From Martelella lutilitoris (GTDB lineage Bacteria > Pseudomonadota > Alphaproteobacteria > Rhizobiales > Rhizobiaceae), in the NCBI RefSeq assembly GCF_016598595.1, contig NZ_CP066786.1:3371501-3435500 (forward strand): 64,000 nt of DNA, given 5' to 3'. The position numbers were made by a program, and so were the translations under genes. The notes below the pieces were generated by a model that was not told the DNA's origin, did no database searches, and worked only from the letters and a program-made list of their open reading frames with translations. How positions within the stretch are numbered: position 1 is the stretch's first letter; every line of letters starts with the position of its first letter. Below are positions 33,174 through 43,015 of the stretch, in pieces.

Positions 33174-35156
33174 ATGACTTCTCTTGAAAAACACAACCGG
33201 ATGGCCAACGCGATCCGTTTCCTCTCCATGGACGCCGTGCAGAAGGCCAATTCGGGACATCCCGGATTGCCGATGGGCGCGGCCGATGTCGCGACGGTGC
33301 TGTTCACCAAGTTCATGCGGTTCGATCCCAAGAACCCGAACTGGCCGAACCGCGACCGCTTCGTGCTGTCTGCGGGCCATGGGTCCATGCTGCTCTACTC
33401 GCTGCTCTATCTCCTCGGCTATGAGGACATGACGCTCGAGGACCTGAAGAATTTCCGTCAGCTCGGCTCCAAGACCGCCGGCCACCCGGAATATGGCCAC
33501 GCCTCCGGGATCGAGACGACCACCGGCCCGCTCGGCCAGGGCATTGCCAATGCCGTCGGCATGGCGATTGCGGAACGGAAGCTTGCCGACGAGTTCGGCG
33601 ACGCGCTGATGGATCACTACACCTATGCGCTGTGTGGTGACGGTTGCCTGATGGAAGGCATCAGCCAGGAAGCGATCACGCTTGCCGGCCACCTGAAGCT
33701 TTCCAAGCTGATCCTCTTCTGGGACAACAACTCGATCACCATCGACGGCGCCGTATCGCTCGCCGATTCGACCGACCAGCACGCTCGCTTCCGCGCGGCC
33801 AACTGGCACACGATTGACATCGACGGCCACAATCCGGACGAGGTTGCCGCGGCAATCGAGGAAGCCCAGAAATCCGACAAGCCGACCATGATCGCCTGCA
33901 AGACGACCATCGGTTACGGCGCGCCGAAAAAGGCCGGCACAAACAAGGCCCACGGCTCCCCGCTCGGCGACGACGAGATCGCCGAAACCCGCAAGGCGCT
34001 CGGCTGGGAATACGCTCCCTTCGAACTGCCGGAAGACATTCTCGACGCATGGCGCGTCGCCGGCCTGCGCTCGACCAAGTCGCGCGTGGAATGGGAAGAG
34101 CGGCTCGAGGGCACCAAGGCCGAGATCAAGGCCGAGTTCAACCGCCGCTTCTCCGGCGCGCTGCCCGGCTCCTTCGACCGTACGGTGCAGAAATACAAGC
34201 AGAAGCTGGCCGACGAAAAGCCGACGCTTGCCTCGCGCAAATCCTCGCAGAATGCGCTGGAAGTCATCAACGGCGCGATCCCGGAAACGATCGGCGGCTC
34301 CGCCGACCTGACCGGCTCGAACAACACCAACACCAGCCAGACGCCGTCGATCACGCCCGACGACTTCTCCGGTCGCTTCATTCACTGGGGCATCCGCGAG
34401 CATGCCATGGCGGCTGCCATGAACGGCATCGCGCTCCATGGCGGGCTGATCCCCTATTCCGGCGGCTTCCTGATCTTCTCGGACTATTGCCGCACTTCGG
34501 TGCGTCTTGCCGCTTTGATGGGCATCCGCGTCATCCACGTGTGGACGCATGATTCGATCGGCGTCGGCGAAGACGGCCCGACCCATGAACCGGTCGAGCA
34601 GATGGCGTCGCTGCGTGCGATCCCGAACTTGCTGATGTTCCGCCCGGCGGACGCCATGGAAACCGCGGAATGCTGGCAGCTCGCGCTGGAAAGCCAGCAC
34701 GCGCCGTCCGGCATCGCGCTCACCCGCCAGAACCTGCCGGCCGTGCGTCTCGATTATTCCGAGAAGAATCTCTGCGCCACGGGCGCCTATGATCTGATCC
34801 CGGCCAATGAAGCCGAAGTCACCATCTTCGCCTCCGGTTCGGAAGTCGGTCTCGCCGTCGAAGCCCAGAAGGTTCTTGACGGCAAGGGCATTGCCACCCG
34901 CGTCGTTTCCGTGCCCTGCATGGAACTGTTCTTCGAACAGCCGGAAGACTACCAGAAGGCCATCATCGGCAATTCGCCGATCAAGGTCGGCGTCGAAGCC
35001 GCGATCCGCATGGGCTGGGACGCCTTCATCGGCACAGACGGCATCTTCATCGGCATGGACGGCTACGGCGCCTCCGGAAAGGGCTCTGACCTCTTCAAGC
35101 ACTTCGGCATCACCGCCGAGGCGATTGTCGAGGCGGTCGAAAAGAAGCGCGCATAA
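33174..35156 (+). CDS. tkt: Transketolase
   Basis: 660 residues from the ATG at 33174 (AAGCGAAGAACACATG). The TPP-binding signature [13 protein letters not shown] is near residue 155, with [12 protein letters not shown] at the N-terminus. The pyrimidine domain carries [19 protein letters not shown] and [20 protein letters not shown], and the C-terminal domain has [17 protein letters not shown]. The enzyme transfers two-carbon units in the non-oxidative pentose phosphate pathway. It is followed on the same strand by gap after 250 bases with a terminator-like hairpin, so they form a carbon-metabolism neighbourhood but probably not one strict operon. Confidence 0.97.
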   Translation: MTSLEKHNRMANAIRFLSMDAVQKANSGHPGLPMGAADVATVLFTKFMRFDPKNPNWPNRDRFVLSAGHGSMLLYSLLYLLGYEDMTLEDLKNFRQLGSKTAGHPEYGHASGIETTTGPLGQGIANAVGMAIAERKLADEFGDALMDHYTYALCGDGCLMEGISQEAITLAGHLKLSKLILFWDNNSITIDGAVSLADSTDQHARFRAANWHTIDIDGHNPDEVAAAIEEAQKSDKPTMIACKTTIGYGAPKKAGTNKAHGSPLGDDEIAETRKALGWEYAPFELPEDILDAWRVAGLRSTKSRVEWEERLEGTKAEIKAEFNRRFSGALPGSFDRTVQKYKQKLADEKPTLASRKSSQNALEVINGAIPETIGGSADLTGSNNTNTSQTPSITPDDFSGRFIHWGIREHAMAAAMNGIALHGGLIPYSGGFLIFSDYCRTSVRLAALMGIRVIHVWTHDSIGVGEDGPTHEPVEQMASLRAIPNLLMFRPADAMETAECWQLALESQHAPSGIALTRQNLPAVRLDYSEKNLCATGAYDLIPANEAEVTIFASGSEVGLAVEAQKVLDGKGIATRVVSVPCMELFFEQPEDYQKAIIGNSPIKVGVEAAIRMGWDAFIGTDGIFIGMDGYGASGKGSDLFKHFGITAEAIVEAVEKKRA

Positions 35157-35178
35157 GCGACTTCAAAGGATTGAATTG

Positions 35179-35204
35179 CACAGCCCGGCCCAAACCGGGC
35201 TGTG
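35179..35204 (+). terminator. Terminator hairpin after tkt
   Basis: CACAGCCCGG (35179-35188) pairs perfectly with CCGGGCTGTG (35195-35204), loop of 6, followed by a weak TCTT stretch. It lies 22 bases after the tkt stop. The rest of the gap to gap (35205-35406) should hold the gap promoter; no gene is seen. Confidence 0.65.
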
Positions 35205-35406
35205 TCTTGCCGAAAATGACGTCATCCTGCCTGTTTAAGGCTGATTTTCCGGCAAAAAACGCTTATATCGGGGCAGCCGGCTTGCCGGCGCGCGATGGCC
35301 GTTTTCGTTCCGGCGGTCTCAGGAGAGAACGCCCGCCCCTCGGGGCGCCATCCGGCGGCTTTGAGCTTTGTAAAATATATCTACTCGCGAATAGGGAGTC
35401 CCTACC

Positions 35407-36408
35407 ATGACAGTTAAAGTTGCCATCAACGGCTTCGGCCGCATCGGCCGCAACGTTCTGCGCGCCATCGTCGAATCGGGCCGCAAGGACATCGAAGTCG
35501 TCGCCATCAACGATCTGGGCCCGGTTGAAACCAACGCTCATCTGCTGAAATATGATTCGGTGCACGGCCGCTTCCCGCACGAGGTCACCGTCAACGGCGA
35601 CACGATCGATGCCGGCCTCGGCCCGATGCGCGTCACCGCCATCCGCGACCCGAAGGAACTGCCCTGGAGCGACGTCGATATCGCGCTGGAATGCACCGGC
35701 ATCTTCACCGCCAAGGAAAAGGCCGAGATGCTGCTGGCCTCCGGCGCCAAGCGCGTTCTGGTTTCCGCTCCCTCCAAGGGCGCCGACAAGACCATCGTCT
35801 ACGGCGTGAACCACAACACGCTGACCAAGGACGACCTGATCGTCTCCAACGGCTCGTGCACCACCAACTGCCTGGCGCCGGTCGCCTATGTGCTCAACAA
35901 GGCCTTCGGCATCGAGCGCGGCTACATGACCACGATCCACTCCTATACGGGTGACCAGCCGACGCTCGACACCATGCACAAGGACCTCTACCGCGCCCGC
36001 GCGGCAGCGCTCTCCATGATCCCGACCTCCACCGGCGCTGCCAAGGCCGTCGGCCTCGTCCTGCCGGAACTTGCCGGCAAGCTCGATGGTTCGGCCATCC
36101 GCGTGCCGACCCCGAACGTCTCGGTCGTCGACCTGAAGTTCGTTCCGGCCAAGGATGTTACCGCCGAGGAAGTCAACGCCGCGATCAAGGAAGCCGCCGA
36201 AGGCGAACTCAAGGGCATCCTCGAATATTCCGACGAGCCGCTCGTCTCGCGCGACTTCAACCACGACCCGGCCTCCTCGATCTTCGCTGCCCAGCAGACC
36301 AAGGTTCTGGAAGGCAAGCTCGTGCGCGTGCTCTCCTGGTACGACAATGAATGGGGCTTCTCCAACCGCATGGCCGACAACGCCGTCGTCATGGGCAAGC
36401 TTCTCTAA
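35407..36408 (+). CDS. gap: Glyceraldehyde-3-phosphate dehydrogenase, type I
   Basis: 333 residues. The NAD loop is [15 protein letters not shown], followed by the phosphate-binding region. The catalytic cysteine C151 is in [12 protein letters not shown], with its histidine in [12 protein letters not shown]. The C-terminal [12 protein letters not shown] is invariant in the family. It catalyses the NAD-dependent oxidation of glyceraldehyde 3-phosphate in glycolysis/gluconeogenesis. The ribosome-binding site is weak (GGGAGTCCCTACC). Downstream is a strong intrinsic terminator, so pgk is not co-transcribed in this window. Confidence 0.97.
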   Translation: MTVKVAINGFGRIGRNVLRAIVESGRKDIEVVAINDLGPVETNAHLLKYDSVHGRFPHEVTVNGDTIDAGLGPMRVTAIRDPKELPWSDVDIALECTGIFTAKEKAEMLLASGAKRVLVSAPSKGADKTIVYGVNHNTLTKDDLIVSNGSCTTNCLAPVAYVLNKAFGIERGYMTTIHSYTGDQPTLDTMHKDLYRARAAALSMIPTSTGAAKAVGLVLPELAGKLDGSAIRVPTPNVSVVDLKFVPAKDVTAEEVNAAIKEAAEGELKGILEYSDEPLVSRDFNHDPASSIFAAQQTKVLEGKLVRVLSWYDNEWGFSNRMADNAVVMGKLL

Positions 36409-36467
36409 GCCTGCAAGGCTTCTGGCGCCGTCCTCCGCTGCTTGGGCAGCGGGGCGGCACAGACATC

Positions 36468-36502
36468 AAAAAGGCCCGCCGATCCGTTCGGCGGGCCTTT
36501 TT
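36468..36502 (+). terminator. Strong terminator after gap
   Basis: AAAAAGGCCCGCCG (36468-36481) and CGGCGGGCCTTTTT (36489-36502) form a 14-bp stem with a T-run on the plus strand and an A-run on the other side. It could work in both directions between gap and rpmE. Confidence 0.9.
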
Positions 36503-36542
36503 CATTTCCGACGCACCCGAACGAGCGCCTGCGTCCGCCAAC

Positions 36543-36570
36543 AAAAAAACCCGGCCACAAGGACCGGGTT
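36543..36570 (-). terminator. Terminator after rpmE
   Basis: On the minus strand AACCCGG, a 9-base loop and CCGGGTT are followed by TTTTT, 28 bases past the rpmE stop. Confidence 0.8.
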
Positions 36571-36597
36571 TCCGAAAATCCGTGATCTGATCGAAAA

Positions 36598-36819
36598 TCA
36601 GATGCCGAGGCCGCCGAAGCGCTTGTTGAACTTGGAGACGCGGCCGCCGCGGTCGAGCAGCTGCTGCGAACCGCCGGTCCATGCCGGGTGTGAGGTCGGG
36701 TCGATGTCGAGGTTCAGCACATCGCCTTCCTTGCCCCAGGTGGAGCGGGTCTCGTATTCCGTGCCGTCCGTCATGACGACCTTGATCATGTGATAGTCGG
36801 GATGAATATCAGCCTTCAT
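36598..36819 (-). CDS. rpmE: 50S ribosomal protein L31, zinc-free type
   Basis: 73 residues from the ATG at 36819 ([19 protein letters not shown]). RSTWG, the [14 protein letters not shown] segment and [15 protein letters not shown] are the L31 landmarks. No cysteine is present, so the C-X2-C zinc site of E. coli L31 is absent; C-minus L31 proteins are usual in several Alphaproteobacteria. It stands alone, convergent with gap and divergent from the ABC exporter. The gap to that gene holds both promoters. Confidence 0.95.
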   Translation of the reverse strand: MKADIHPDYHMIKVVMTDGTEYETRSTWGKEGDVLNLDIDPTSHPAWTGGSQQLLDRGGRVSKFNKRFGGLGI

Positions 36820-37015
36820 AACTCTCGTTCCTGCAAGTTCGTTACCAGGCCGGCTGCCATTGCGCCCGCCGGGCCTATTGAATAAACAAAGCCGTGCGAC
36901 CTTAAAAAAGCCCACGGCTGTCGATGAGGTTGCGGTCGCTATACAGGAACGTGGGCCGAATAACAAGAGCCGCCCGACGCAATATCGGGCGGGCGCAAGA
37001 GTGAAGGAAATTCCC

Positions 37016-38803
37016 GTGAGCAGCAATGCCAAGACGAAGGGCGGCAGGGCCGAAGAGCTCCGCCCGCTGACAGCGATCCTGCCCTATATCGCCGCCTATC
37101 GCGGCCTCGTTGCCGGCGCTCTGGTGTTCCTTCTCACGGCGTCGCTCGTCACACTTGCCCTGCCGGTTGCCGTGCGCCGGGTGATCGACCATGGCTTTTC
37201 GGCCGATGACGCACAGCTCATCAACAATTATTTCCTGGTGCTCGGCCTGATGGCGCTGGCGCTCGGCGTTTCCAGCGCGCTTCGCTATTTCTTCGTGATG
37301 ATCCTCGGCGAACGCGTCGTCACCGATCTGAGGCGCGACGTCTTCGCCCACGTCATCCGACTGTCGCCCGCCTTCTTCGACATCAACCAGTCCGGCGAGA
37401 TCGTCTCCCGTCTGACGGCCGACACGGTGCAGATCAAGTCCGCCTTCGGCGCGAGCGCCTCGATCGCGCTGCGCAACCTGATCATGGGGCTCGGCGCGCT
37501 GGCGATGATGATCTACACCTCGCCGCGCCTCTCCGTGCTGGTGATCGTGGCGATCCCGCTGGTGGTCCTGCCGCTGATCGCCGCCGGGCGCAATGTGCGC
37601 ACCCGCTCGCGCGCCGCCCAGGACCAGCTTGCCGACGCCACCGCCTATTCCAGCGAGGCGATCGGCGCGACCCGCACGCTTCAGGCCTTCACCGCGGAAG
37701 CCATGGCCGCCGAACGCTATGGCCGCGGCGTGGAGAATGCCTTCTCCGCCGTCCGCGCCGCGCTGAAGGCGCGCGCCGGACTGACGGCTGTGGCGATCTC
37801 CATGGTGTTCTGCTCGATCACCGCGATCCTCTGGTTCGGCGCGCAATCCGTGCTCTCCGGCACGATGAGCGGCGGCACGCTCGGCCAGTTCCTGCTCTAT
37901 TCGGTGCTCGCGGCCGGCGCGCTCGGCCAGCTTTCGGAGGTATGGGGCGAGCTGTCGCTGGCCGCCGGCGCGGCCGAGCGCCTGAGCGAGCTTCTCATGG
38001 AACCGTCCGCCATCAAGGCGCCGGCCAAACCCGTTGCCTTGCCCCTGCCCTCGCGCGGGGCGCTTGACGTGGACAATGTCTCCTTCCGCTACCCGACCGG
38101 CGGCGCCAAGGCCGGCGCGCTCAACGGTCTGTCGCTTTCCGTGAAGGCCGGCGAAACGGTCGCCGTGGTCGGGCCGTCCGGCGCGGGCAAGAGCACGCTG
38201 TTCTCGCTTCTGCTGCGCTTCTACGACCCTGATCAGGGCGAAGTCCGGCTGGACGGCGTCGACCTGCGCGAAGCCGATCCGGACGCCGTGCGCGCCCGCT
38301 TCGCACTCGTGCCGCAGGATGTCGCGATCTTTGCCGCCAGCATTCACGACAATATCGCGCTCGGCAAACCGGATGCGACCCGCGACGAGGTGCGCGCGGC
38401 TGCCATCGCCGCCCAGGCCGAGGGTTTCATCGAAGGGCTTGAGGATGGCTACGACACCATGGCGGGCGAACGCGGCATCACCCTTTCCGGCGGCCAGCGC
38501 CAGCGCATCGCCATTGCCCGAGCCGTATTGCGCGACGCGCCGGTCCTGCTGCTCGACGAGGCGACCTCCGCGCTTGACGCGGAAAGCGAGACGCTGGTGC
38601 AGCAGGCGCTTGGCGGGCTGATGCAGGGCCGCACGACACTGGTGATCGCCCATCGTCTGGCGACGGTGCTTTCCGCCGACCGGATCCTGGTGATGGATGA
38701 GGGCCATATCGTCGAGGAAGGAACGCATGAGGAACTCGTCGCCAGAAACGGGCTTTATGCCCGCCTGGCGCGCCTGCAGTTTTCCACCGAGGAAAGCGCC
38801 TGA
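37016..38803 (+). CDS. ABC transporter, fused permease/ATPase (exporter type)
   Basis: 595 residues from the GTG at 37016, which has AAGGAA 6 bases upstream; an earlier in-frame ATG at 36860 lies in the rpmE promoter region and is unlikely. Six membrane helices span about residues 30-320, with the type I exporter motif [21 protein letters not shown]. The C-terminal ATPase has Walker [12 protein letters not shown]-loop [13 protein letters not shown], signature [16 protein letters not shown], Walker [13 protein letters not shown] and the H-loop IAHRLATVL. This is the MsbA/LmrA-like half-transporter class that works as a homodimer, flipping lipids or expelling drugs. The substrate is unknown. 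Confidence 0.92.
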   Translation: MSSNAKTKGGRAEELRPLTAILPYIAAYRGLVAGALVFLLTASLVTLALPVAVRRVIDHGFSADDAQLINNYFLVLGLMALALGVSSALRYFFVMILGERVVTDLRRDVFAHVIRLSPAFFDINQSGEIVSRLTADTVQIKSAFGASASIALRNLIMGLGALAMMIYTSPRLSVLVIVAIPLVVLPLIAAGRNVRTRSRAAQDQLADATAYSSEAIGATRTLQAFTAEAMAAERYGRGVENAFSAVRAALKARAGLTAVAISMVFCSITAILWFGAQSVLSGTMSGGTLGQFLLYSVLAAGALGQLSEVWGELSLAAGAAERLSELLMEPSAIKAPAKPVALPLPSRGALDVDNVSFRYPTGGAKAGALNGLSLSVKAGETVAVVGPSGAGKSTLFSLLLRFYDPDQGEVRLDGVDLREADPDAVRARFALVPQDVAIFAASIHDNIALGKPDATRDEVRAAAIAAQAEGFIEGLEDGYDTMAGERGITLSGGQRQRIAIARAVLRDAPVLLLDEATSALDAESETLVQQALGGLMQGRTTLVIAHRLATVLSADRILVMDEGHIVEEGTHEELVARNGLYARLARLQFSTEESA

Positions 38804-38806
38804 TCC

Positions 38807-39694
38807 TCAGGGTTTAGGTTTGCGCCCCGTCGGCATGAAGGTGGCGGCGAAAATCAGCGCGATGCCGGCCCAGACGATCGGCTGCGGCCATTCGCCGAAG
38901 ACGACCAGCCCCATCATCACCGCAAGCGGCAACGCCATGTGCAGGGCGGGCGTCAGCACCACGGCATCAGCCATGGAAAAGGCCCTCAGCATGCAATAAT
39001 TGCTGGCATTGACCAGCGTTGCCGACAGGAGCAGCAGCCCAAGATCGCCAAGCCCGATCGGCGACCAGAAGAACATCGCCGGAATGGCCGCGATCGCCGC
39101 CATCAAGGCATACATCCAGAACAGCGCCGGCAGGAAAGCCTCGTTCATCGCCAGCATTTTCAGGACGATATTCTTCGCAGCAAGCGCGATTGCCGCCGCG
39201 ATCGCCACGAGCCCGGCAAGCTGAAAGGCCTCGCTGCCCGGCCTGAGGATCAGGAAGGCGCCGGAAAGGCCGAGCGCAACGGCCAGCCAGCGGCGCCAGT
39301 CCGCCTTCTCTTTCAGCAGCACGATCGCCAGCGGAATGACGAAGAAGGTCTCGAGTTGGAACAGCGAGGAAGCCACCGTGAAGGGCAGCAGCGACAGCGA
39401 GGTGAAGATCAGGAAGCTGACCAGAACGCCGAGCGCCGAGCGGATCAACAGCAGGCGCGGCGACTTGATGGTGAAACCCGCCCTGCCCTTCGAAGCCGCG
39501 ATGGGCAGCACCATTGCCGCAGCCAGTCCGGATTGCACGAAGACAAGCATGACCGGCTCGTGCCGGGACGTCAGTATTTTCGTCAGCGTATCGACAAAAG
39601 TGAAGGCGGCAACGCCGCCGATCATCAGAAAGATCGCGACAAGACGGCTATCGGGCCGCCAGCGCGCAGCCCGTGCGGGCAGAACGAAGGTCAT
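38807..39694 (-). CDS. EamA-family (DMT) transporter
   Basis: 295 residues with ten predicted membrane helices in two five-helix EamA repeats, starting AIFLMIGGVAAFTFVDTL and again after RPGSEAFQLAGLVA. The first repeat ends with the typical KEKADWRRWLAVALGLSGAFLIL. The inside-loop basic residues fit a ten-helix topology. DMT permeases export metabolites or amino acids; the substrate is not readable. Its stop is 3 bases from the convergent ABC exporter gene. The upstream gap (39695-39887) holds its promoter and nothing else clear. Confidence 0.88.
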   Translation of the reverse strand: MTFVLPARAARWRPDSRLVAIFLMIGGVAAFTFVDTLTKILTSRHEPVMLVFVQSGLAAAMVLPIAASKGRAGFTIKSPRLLLIRSALGVLVSFLIFTSLSLLPFTVASSLFQLETFFVIPLAIVLLKEKADWRRWLAVALGLSGAFLILRPGSEAFQLAGLVAIAAAIALAAKNIVLKMLAMNEAFLPALFWMYALMAAIAAIPAMFFWSPIGLGDLGLLLLSATLVNASNYCMLRAFSMADAVVLTPALHMALPLAVMMGLVVFGEWPQPIVWAGIALIFAATFMPTGRKPKP

Positions 39695-39887
39695 TTCTCA
39701 CTCCTGAACAAGCATCTGTTCGTCTTTGGATGCTTCCTGGAGGAACCCTCGTCCGCTTGTCAGGAAGAACAGCGCTCAAAAGCGCGGCGGTTGGGCGACT
39801 TGCGCCGTGCCGCCCTTGCGGAGTTCGCAGAATAGAAAAGAGAGCGCCTGAAGGCAAGCCCGGCGCGCCAATGGCGCGGCCGCTGCC

Positions 39888-40919
39888 TCAGCGTTCGGTC
39901 AGCTTGAACTCGATGCGGCGGTTCTGGGCGCGCGCTTCCGCCGTATCGCCCGGCGCGATCGGCTGGTATTCGGCAAAACCCGCCGCCACAAGACGGGTCG
40001 CCGGCACGCCCTGCGAGATGAGATAACGGACCACCGAGTTCGCGCGCGCGGTCGAAAGCTCCCAGTTGTCGGAGAACTGGCCGCCGGGGCGGATCGGCAC
40101 GTCATCGGTGTGGCCGTCGACGCGCAGAACCCAGTTGATGTCCTCCGGAATTTCCGGCGCGATTTCCAGCAGCGCCGTCGCCAGCTTGGAAAGCTCGGCC
40201 CGGCCGTCATCATTCAGTTCATCGGAGCCGGAAGGAAACAGCACCTCCGACTGGAACACGAAGCGGTCGCCGACAACGCGGATATTTTCGCGATCCGAAA
40301 GGATCTGCCGCAGCCTGCCGAAGAAATCCGACCGGTAGCGGTTGAGCTCCTGCACCTTCTGCGCAAGCGCGGTGTTCAGCCGGCGGCCGAGATCGGCGAT
40401 ACGCGCCTGGGAGGCCTCGTCCTTGGCCTCGGAAATCTCCAGCGCCTCTTCCACGGCGGCAAGCTGGGCGCGAAGCGCGGAAATCTGCTGGTTGAGCAGC
40501 GCGAGCTGGCTTTGCGCCTTGGCCGTCAGCTGCCGCTCGGCCTCCAGGTCCTCGGAAAGCGAGGAAATGCGCGCATCGGCGGCATCGCTGGCGCCGGCCC
40601 CCTCACTCAGGAGAGCCTGCAGGCGCGACCGTTCGGCCTGGGCCGAGGCAAGCGAAGCCTGCAGCGCGGCGATCGTGTCGCTCGCATCCTGATTGTTGCT
40701 TTTCTCCAGCGCCAGAAGCTGCGTCAGTTCGGCGATCTGGCTGTTCAACCGGTTCAACACCTCGTCCTTGCCGGAGATCTCGCGGGTCAGGATAAACTGG
40801 CCGATCACGAAGACGGTCAGCAGGAACATGATTGCCAGCAGCAGCGTCGACAACGCGTCGACGAAACCGGGCCAGTAGTCGACGCTGCGGTTGGATCGGC
40901 GGTTGCGGGCAAGCGCCAT
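39888..40919 (-). CDS. MotB-like peptidoglycan-anchoring protein (OmpA domain)
   Basis: 343 residues. One membrane helix near the N-terminus (YWPGFVDALSTLLLAIMFLLTVFVIGQF) carries D21 at the position of the MotB proton-binding aspartate. Residues about 50-200 are a long coiled coil. The C-terminal OmpA/MotB domain has LRVDGHTDDVPIR and LVAAGFAEYQPIAPG, the peptidoglycan-binding pattern. It starts 2 bases after the MotA/ExbB-like gene, so the two are coupled. Chemotaxis or flagellar genes are absent. A TolQR/ExbBD or envelope-tension role is the likely reading. Confidence 0.87.
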   Translation of the reverse strand: MALARNRRSNRSVDYWPGFVDALSTLLLAIMFLLTVFVIGQFILTREISGKDEVLNRLNSQIAELTQLLALEKSNNQDASDTIAALQASLASAQAERSRLQALLSEGAGASDAADARISSLSEDLEAERQLTAKAQSQLALLNQQISALRAQLAAVEEALEISEAKDEASQARIADLGRRLNTALAQKVQELNRYRSDFFGRLRQILSDRENIRVVGDRFVFQSEVLFPSGSDELNDDGRAELSKLATALLEIAPEIPEDINWVLRVDGHTDDVPIRPGGQFSDNWELSTARANSVVRYLISQGVPATRLVAAGFAEYQPIAPGDTAEARAQNRRIEFKLTER

Positions 40920-40921
40920 GG

Positions 40922-41950
40922 CTACCGGTCCCCGAGCTTGTCGGTAAGGCGTTGCAGCGTGCGCCGCATCTCCTGCGATTCCTCATGCTGCGCCTCGATC
41001 CAGTCGCGCAGCATCTGCTGCTCGTTGCGCATGTTCTTGACGACGCCCTGGATGCCCTCGGCAAGCTGCGCCATGGCGGGAACGGAGCTTGCGCCCGCGC
41101 CGTTCGCCTCGGCAATACGCCTCAGTTCCTCGGCAAGGATTTCGAACTGTTCGGACGAGCCGCTGGCAACGCCTTCAAGCGCCGGCGTCAGGTCCGAGGT
41201 GACGTCGGTCATGGTCGAAAGCCAGTTCTCCAGTTCCATGTAGAAACGATTCTGGGCGCGCCCCGCCTGCAGGTCGAGGAAGCCGAGCACCAGCGAGCCG
41301 GAAAGGCCGAGGAGGGAGGAGGAAAACGCCGTGCCCATACCCGACAGCGGACCGGCCAGCCCTTCCTTCAGGGCGTCCAGCACATCGGCGCTGTCGCCGG
41401 AATTCGGATCGAGGCTCTGGATGATATCGCCGATGGAGCCGATCGTTCCAAGCAGGCCCCAGAAGGTTCCGAGCAGTCCGAGGAAGACGAGCAGACCGAC
41501 CAGATAGCGTGATGTATCGCGCTGTTCATCGAGCCGCGTGGCGATGGAATCGAGGATGGAGCGCAGGGAAGAGGTCGAAAGCGCCATGGTCTGGCGGCTG
41601 CCGATCAGGGCGCGCATCGGCGCAAGCAGCTTGGGGTCGCGACCGACTCGATCCGCACTTCCCGCAGCGCGGAAGGAATTGAGCCAGGTCACCTCCCGGC
41701 GAAGCGCCAGCACCTGCGAGAACACCATCAGCACGCCGATCAGCAGGACGCCGAGGATCAGGCCGTTCAGCCCGGGATTGGTCATGAAATAGGCGTGAGC
41801 CTGACGGTAGAGGATGGCGACGAGAAAGCCGACCAGAATCAGGAAGATGACCATGGTCCAGACGAAGGTCATCGGGCTCGACATCTTCTGGGCGTAACCG
41901 CGCGGCCGGGATTGGCGGCGATCGTCCTGTTCGAGTTCGAAATCCGACAT
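40922..41950 (-). CDS. MotA/TolQ/ExbB proton channel-family protein
   Basis: 342 residues from the ATG at 41950 (MSDFELEQ), chosen because AGGACAGG lies upstream; an ATG at 41971 has no such site. It has helices TFVWTMVIFLILVGFLVAIL, LNGLILGVLLIGVLMVFSQVLAL, a helical pair YLVGLLVFLGLLGTFWGLLGT, and GMGTAFSSSLLGLSGSLVLGFLD with the conserved small residues that face the MotB/TolR aspartate. The cytoplasmic loop is larger than in TolQ. It partners the downstream OmpA-domain protein as a stator-like proton-driven pair. Confidence 0.87.
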   Translation of the reverse strand: MSDFELEQDDRRQSRPRGYAQKMSSPMTFVWTMVIFLILVGFLVAILYRQAHAYFMTNPGLNGLILGVLLIGVLMVFSQVLALRREVTWLNSFRAAGSADRVGRDPKLLAPMRALIGSRQTMALSTSSLRSILDSIATRLDEQRDTSRYLVGLLVFLGLLGTFWGLLGTIGSIGDIIQSLDPNSGDSADVLDALKEGLAGPLSGMGTAFSSSLLGLSGSLVLGFLDLQAGRAQNRFYMELENWLSTMTDVTSDLTPALEGVASGSSEQFEILAEELRRIAEANGAGASSVPAMAQLAEGIQGVVKNMRNEQQMLRDWIEAQHEESQEMRRTLQRLTDKLGDR

Positions 41951-42116
41951 TGCGTCCTGTCCTCCGCTCATCGCTGGCAGCGGCCCGGCATTGCTGCACG
42001 GCCGAACGGGCCCGAAGCACGCCTCCGGTCCGGTATCAAAGCTCTATTCGAAAAAGCCGGCGATTTGAAGAGCGATGCGACGAAAACAGGTCTCGGTCCA
42101 CCGGAAGCGCCGCGCC

Positions 42117-42914
42117 TTATTTTTCAAGCCGGCGCTGCAACTGGTCGTAAAGCGCAATCCGGATCATTTCGTTGCCGGCAACGACGCTGCCGGTTTCAAG
42201 GCATTGCTGCCCGCCCTTGCCGTCGGAAACGAAGCCGCCCGCCTCGCGCACCAGGATCAGGCCGGCAGCCATGTCCCAGGCCGAAAGCCCCTCTTCCCAG
42301 TAGCCGTCCAGGCGACCGGCGGCCACATAGGCGAGATCGAGCGAGGCAGCGCCGAGACGGCGTATGCCGGCAACCTCGCCCATCACATGGCGAAGCTCCA
42401 CCAGGAACTTGCCGTGCTGGCCGCGCCCGAGATGGGGAACGCCACAGCCGATCACCGCATCGGCAAGGTTACGCCGGGCCGAGACGCGGATGCGCCGGTC
42501 GTTGCAGAACGCGCCGCCGCCCTTTTCGGCAACGTAGAGTTCGTCAAGGATCGGATTGAAGATCACGCCCGCAACCACTTCGCCGGAACGCTCCAGCGCG
42601 ATGGAAACGGCGAACTGGGGAATGCCGTGCAGGAAATTGGTGGTGCCGTCGAGCGGGTCGACGATCCAACGGTGCTGGCCGTCGGTTCCGCTCTCCTCGC
42701 CGCCTTCCTCTCCGAGAAAGCCGTAGGTCGGGCGGGCGCGCATGAGCTCCGTGCGGACGATCTTTTCGGCCTTCACGTCCGCCTGGGAGACGAAATCGGC
42801 GGGTCCCTTGATAGAGACCTGCAGGTTCTGCACCTCGCCGAAATCGCGGGTCAGCGACCGTCCCGCTTTGAGCGCGGCCTGAACCATGACATTAAGAAGG
42901 GCTGAACGGGCCAT
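42117..42914 (-). CDS. suhB: Inositol monophosphatase family protein (SuhB-like)
   Basis: 265 residues. Metal ligands are E in GFLGEEGGEE and the IVDPLDGTTNFLHG motif, and the later AWDMAAGLILVREAGG segment completes the IMPase signature. The family dephosphorylates inositol 1-phosphate and related sugars; SuhB also associates with RNA polymerase in E. coli. The start ATG at 42914 is preceded by a plausible site. Neighbours (MotA-like, diguanylate cyclase) do not narrow the role. It could equally act on histidinol phosphate or PAP-like molecules. Confidence 0.9.
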   Translation of the reverse strand: MARSALLNVMVQAALKAGRSLTRDFGEVQNLQVSIKGPADFVSQADVKAEKIVRTELMRARPTYGFLGEEGGEESGTDGQHRWIVDPLDGTTNFLHGIPQFAVSIALERSGEVVAGVIFNPILDELYVAEKGGGAFCNDRRIRVSARRNLADAVIGCGVPHLGRGQHGKFLVELRHVMGEVAGIRRLGAASLDLAYVAAGRLDGYWEEGLSAWDMAAGLILVREAGGFVSDGKGGQQCLETGSVVAGNEMIRIALYDQLQRRLEK

Positions 42915-43015
42915 GACCGGAAATCCTCGTTTATTGCGCCGGCGCGGGATTACCCGCCGGCAAACAGGCTGTTGGCGGGTTCATGACCACAGAACGGTGC
43001 GGAATTCAAGGCCTG

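Noticed and set aside
36902..38728. Long minus-strand open frame opposite the ABC exporter
   Set aside because: Histidine-, arginine- and glycine-rich text without domain motifs; the plus strand has all ABC transporter motifs.
39888..41950. Zorya-type anti-phage system (ZorA/ZorB-like pair)
   Set aside because: The pair resembles ZorAB in general layout but no ZorC, ZorD or ZorE, nuclease or helicase gene is adjacent; the neighbours are a DMT permease and an inositol phosphatase.
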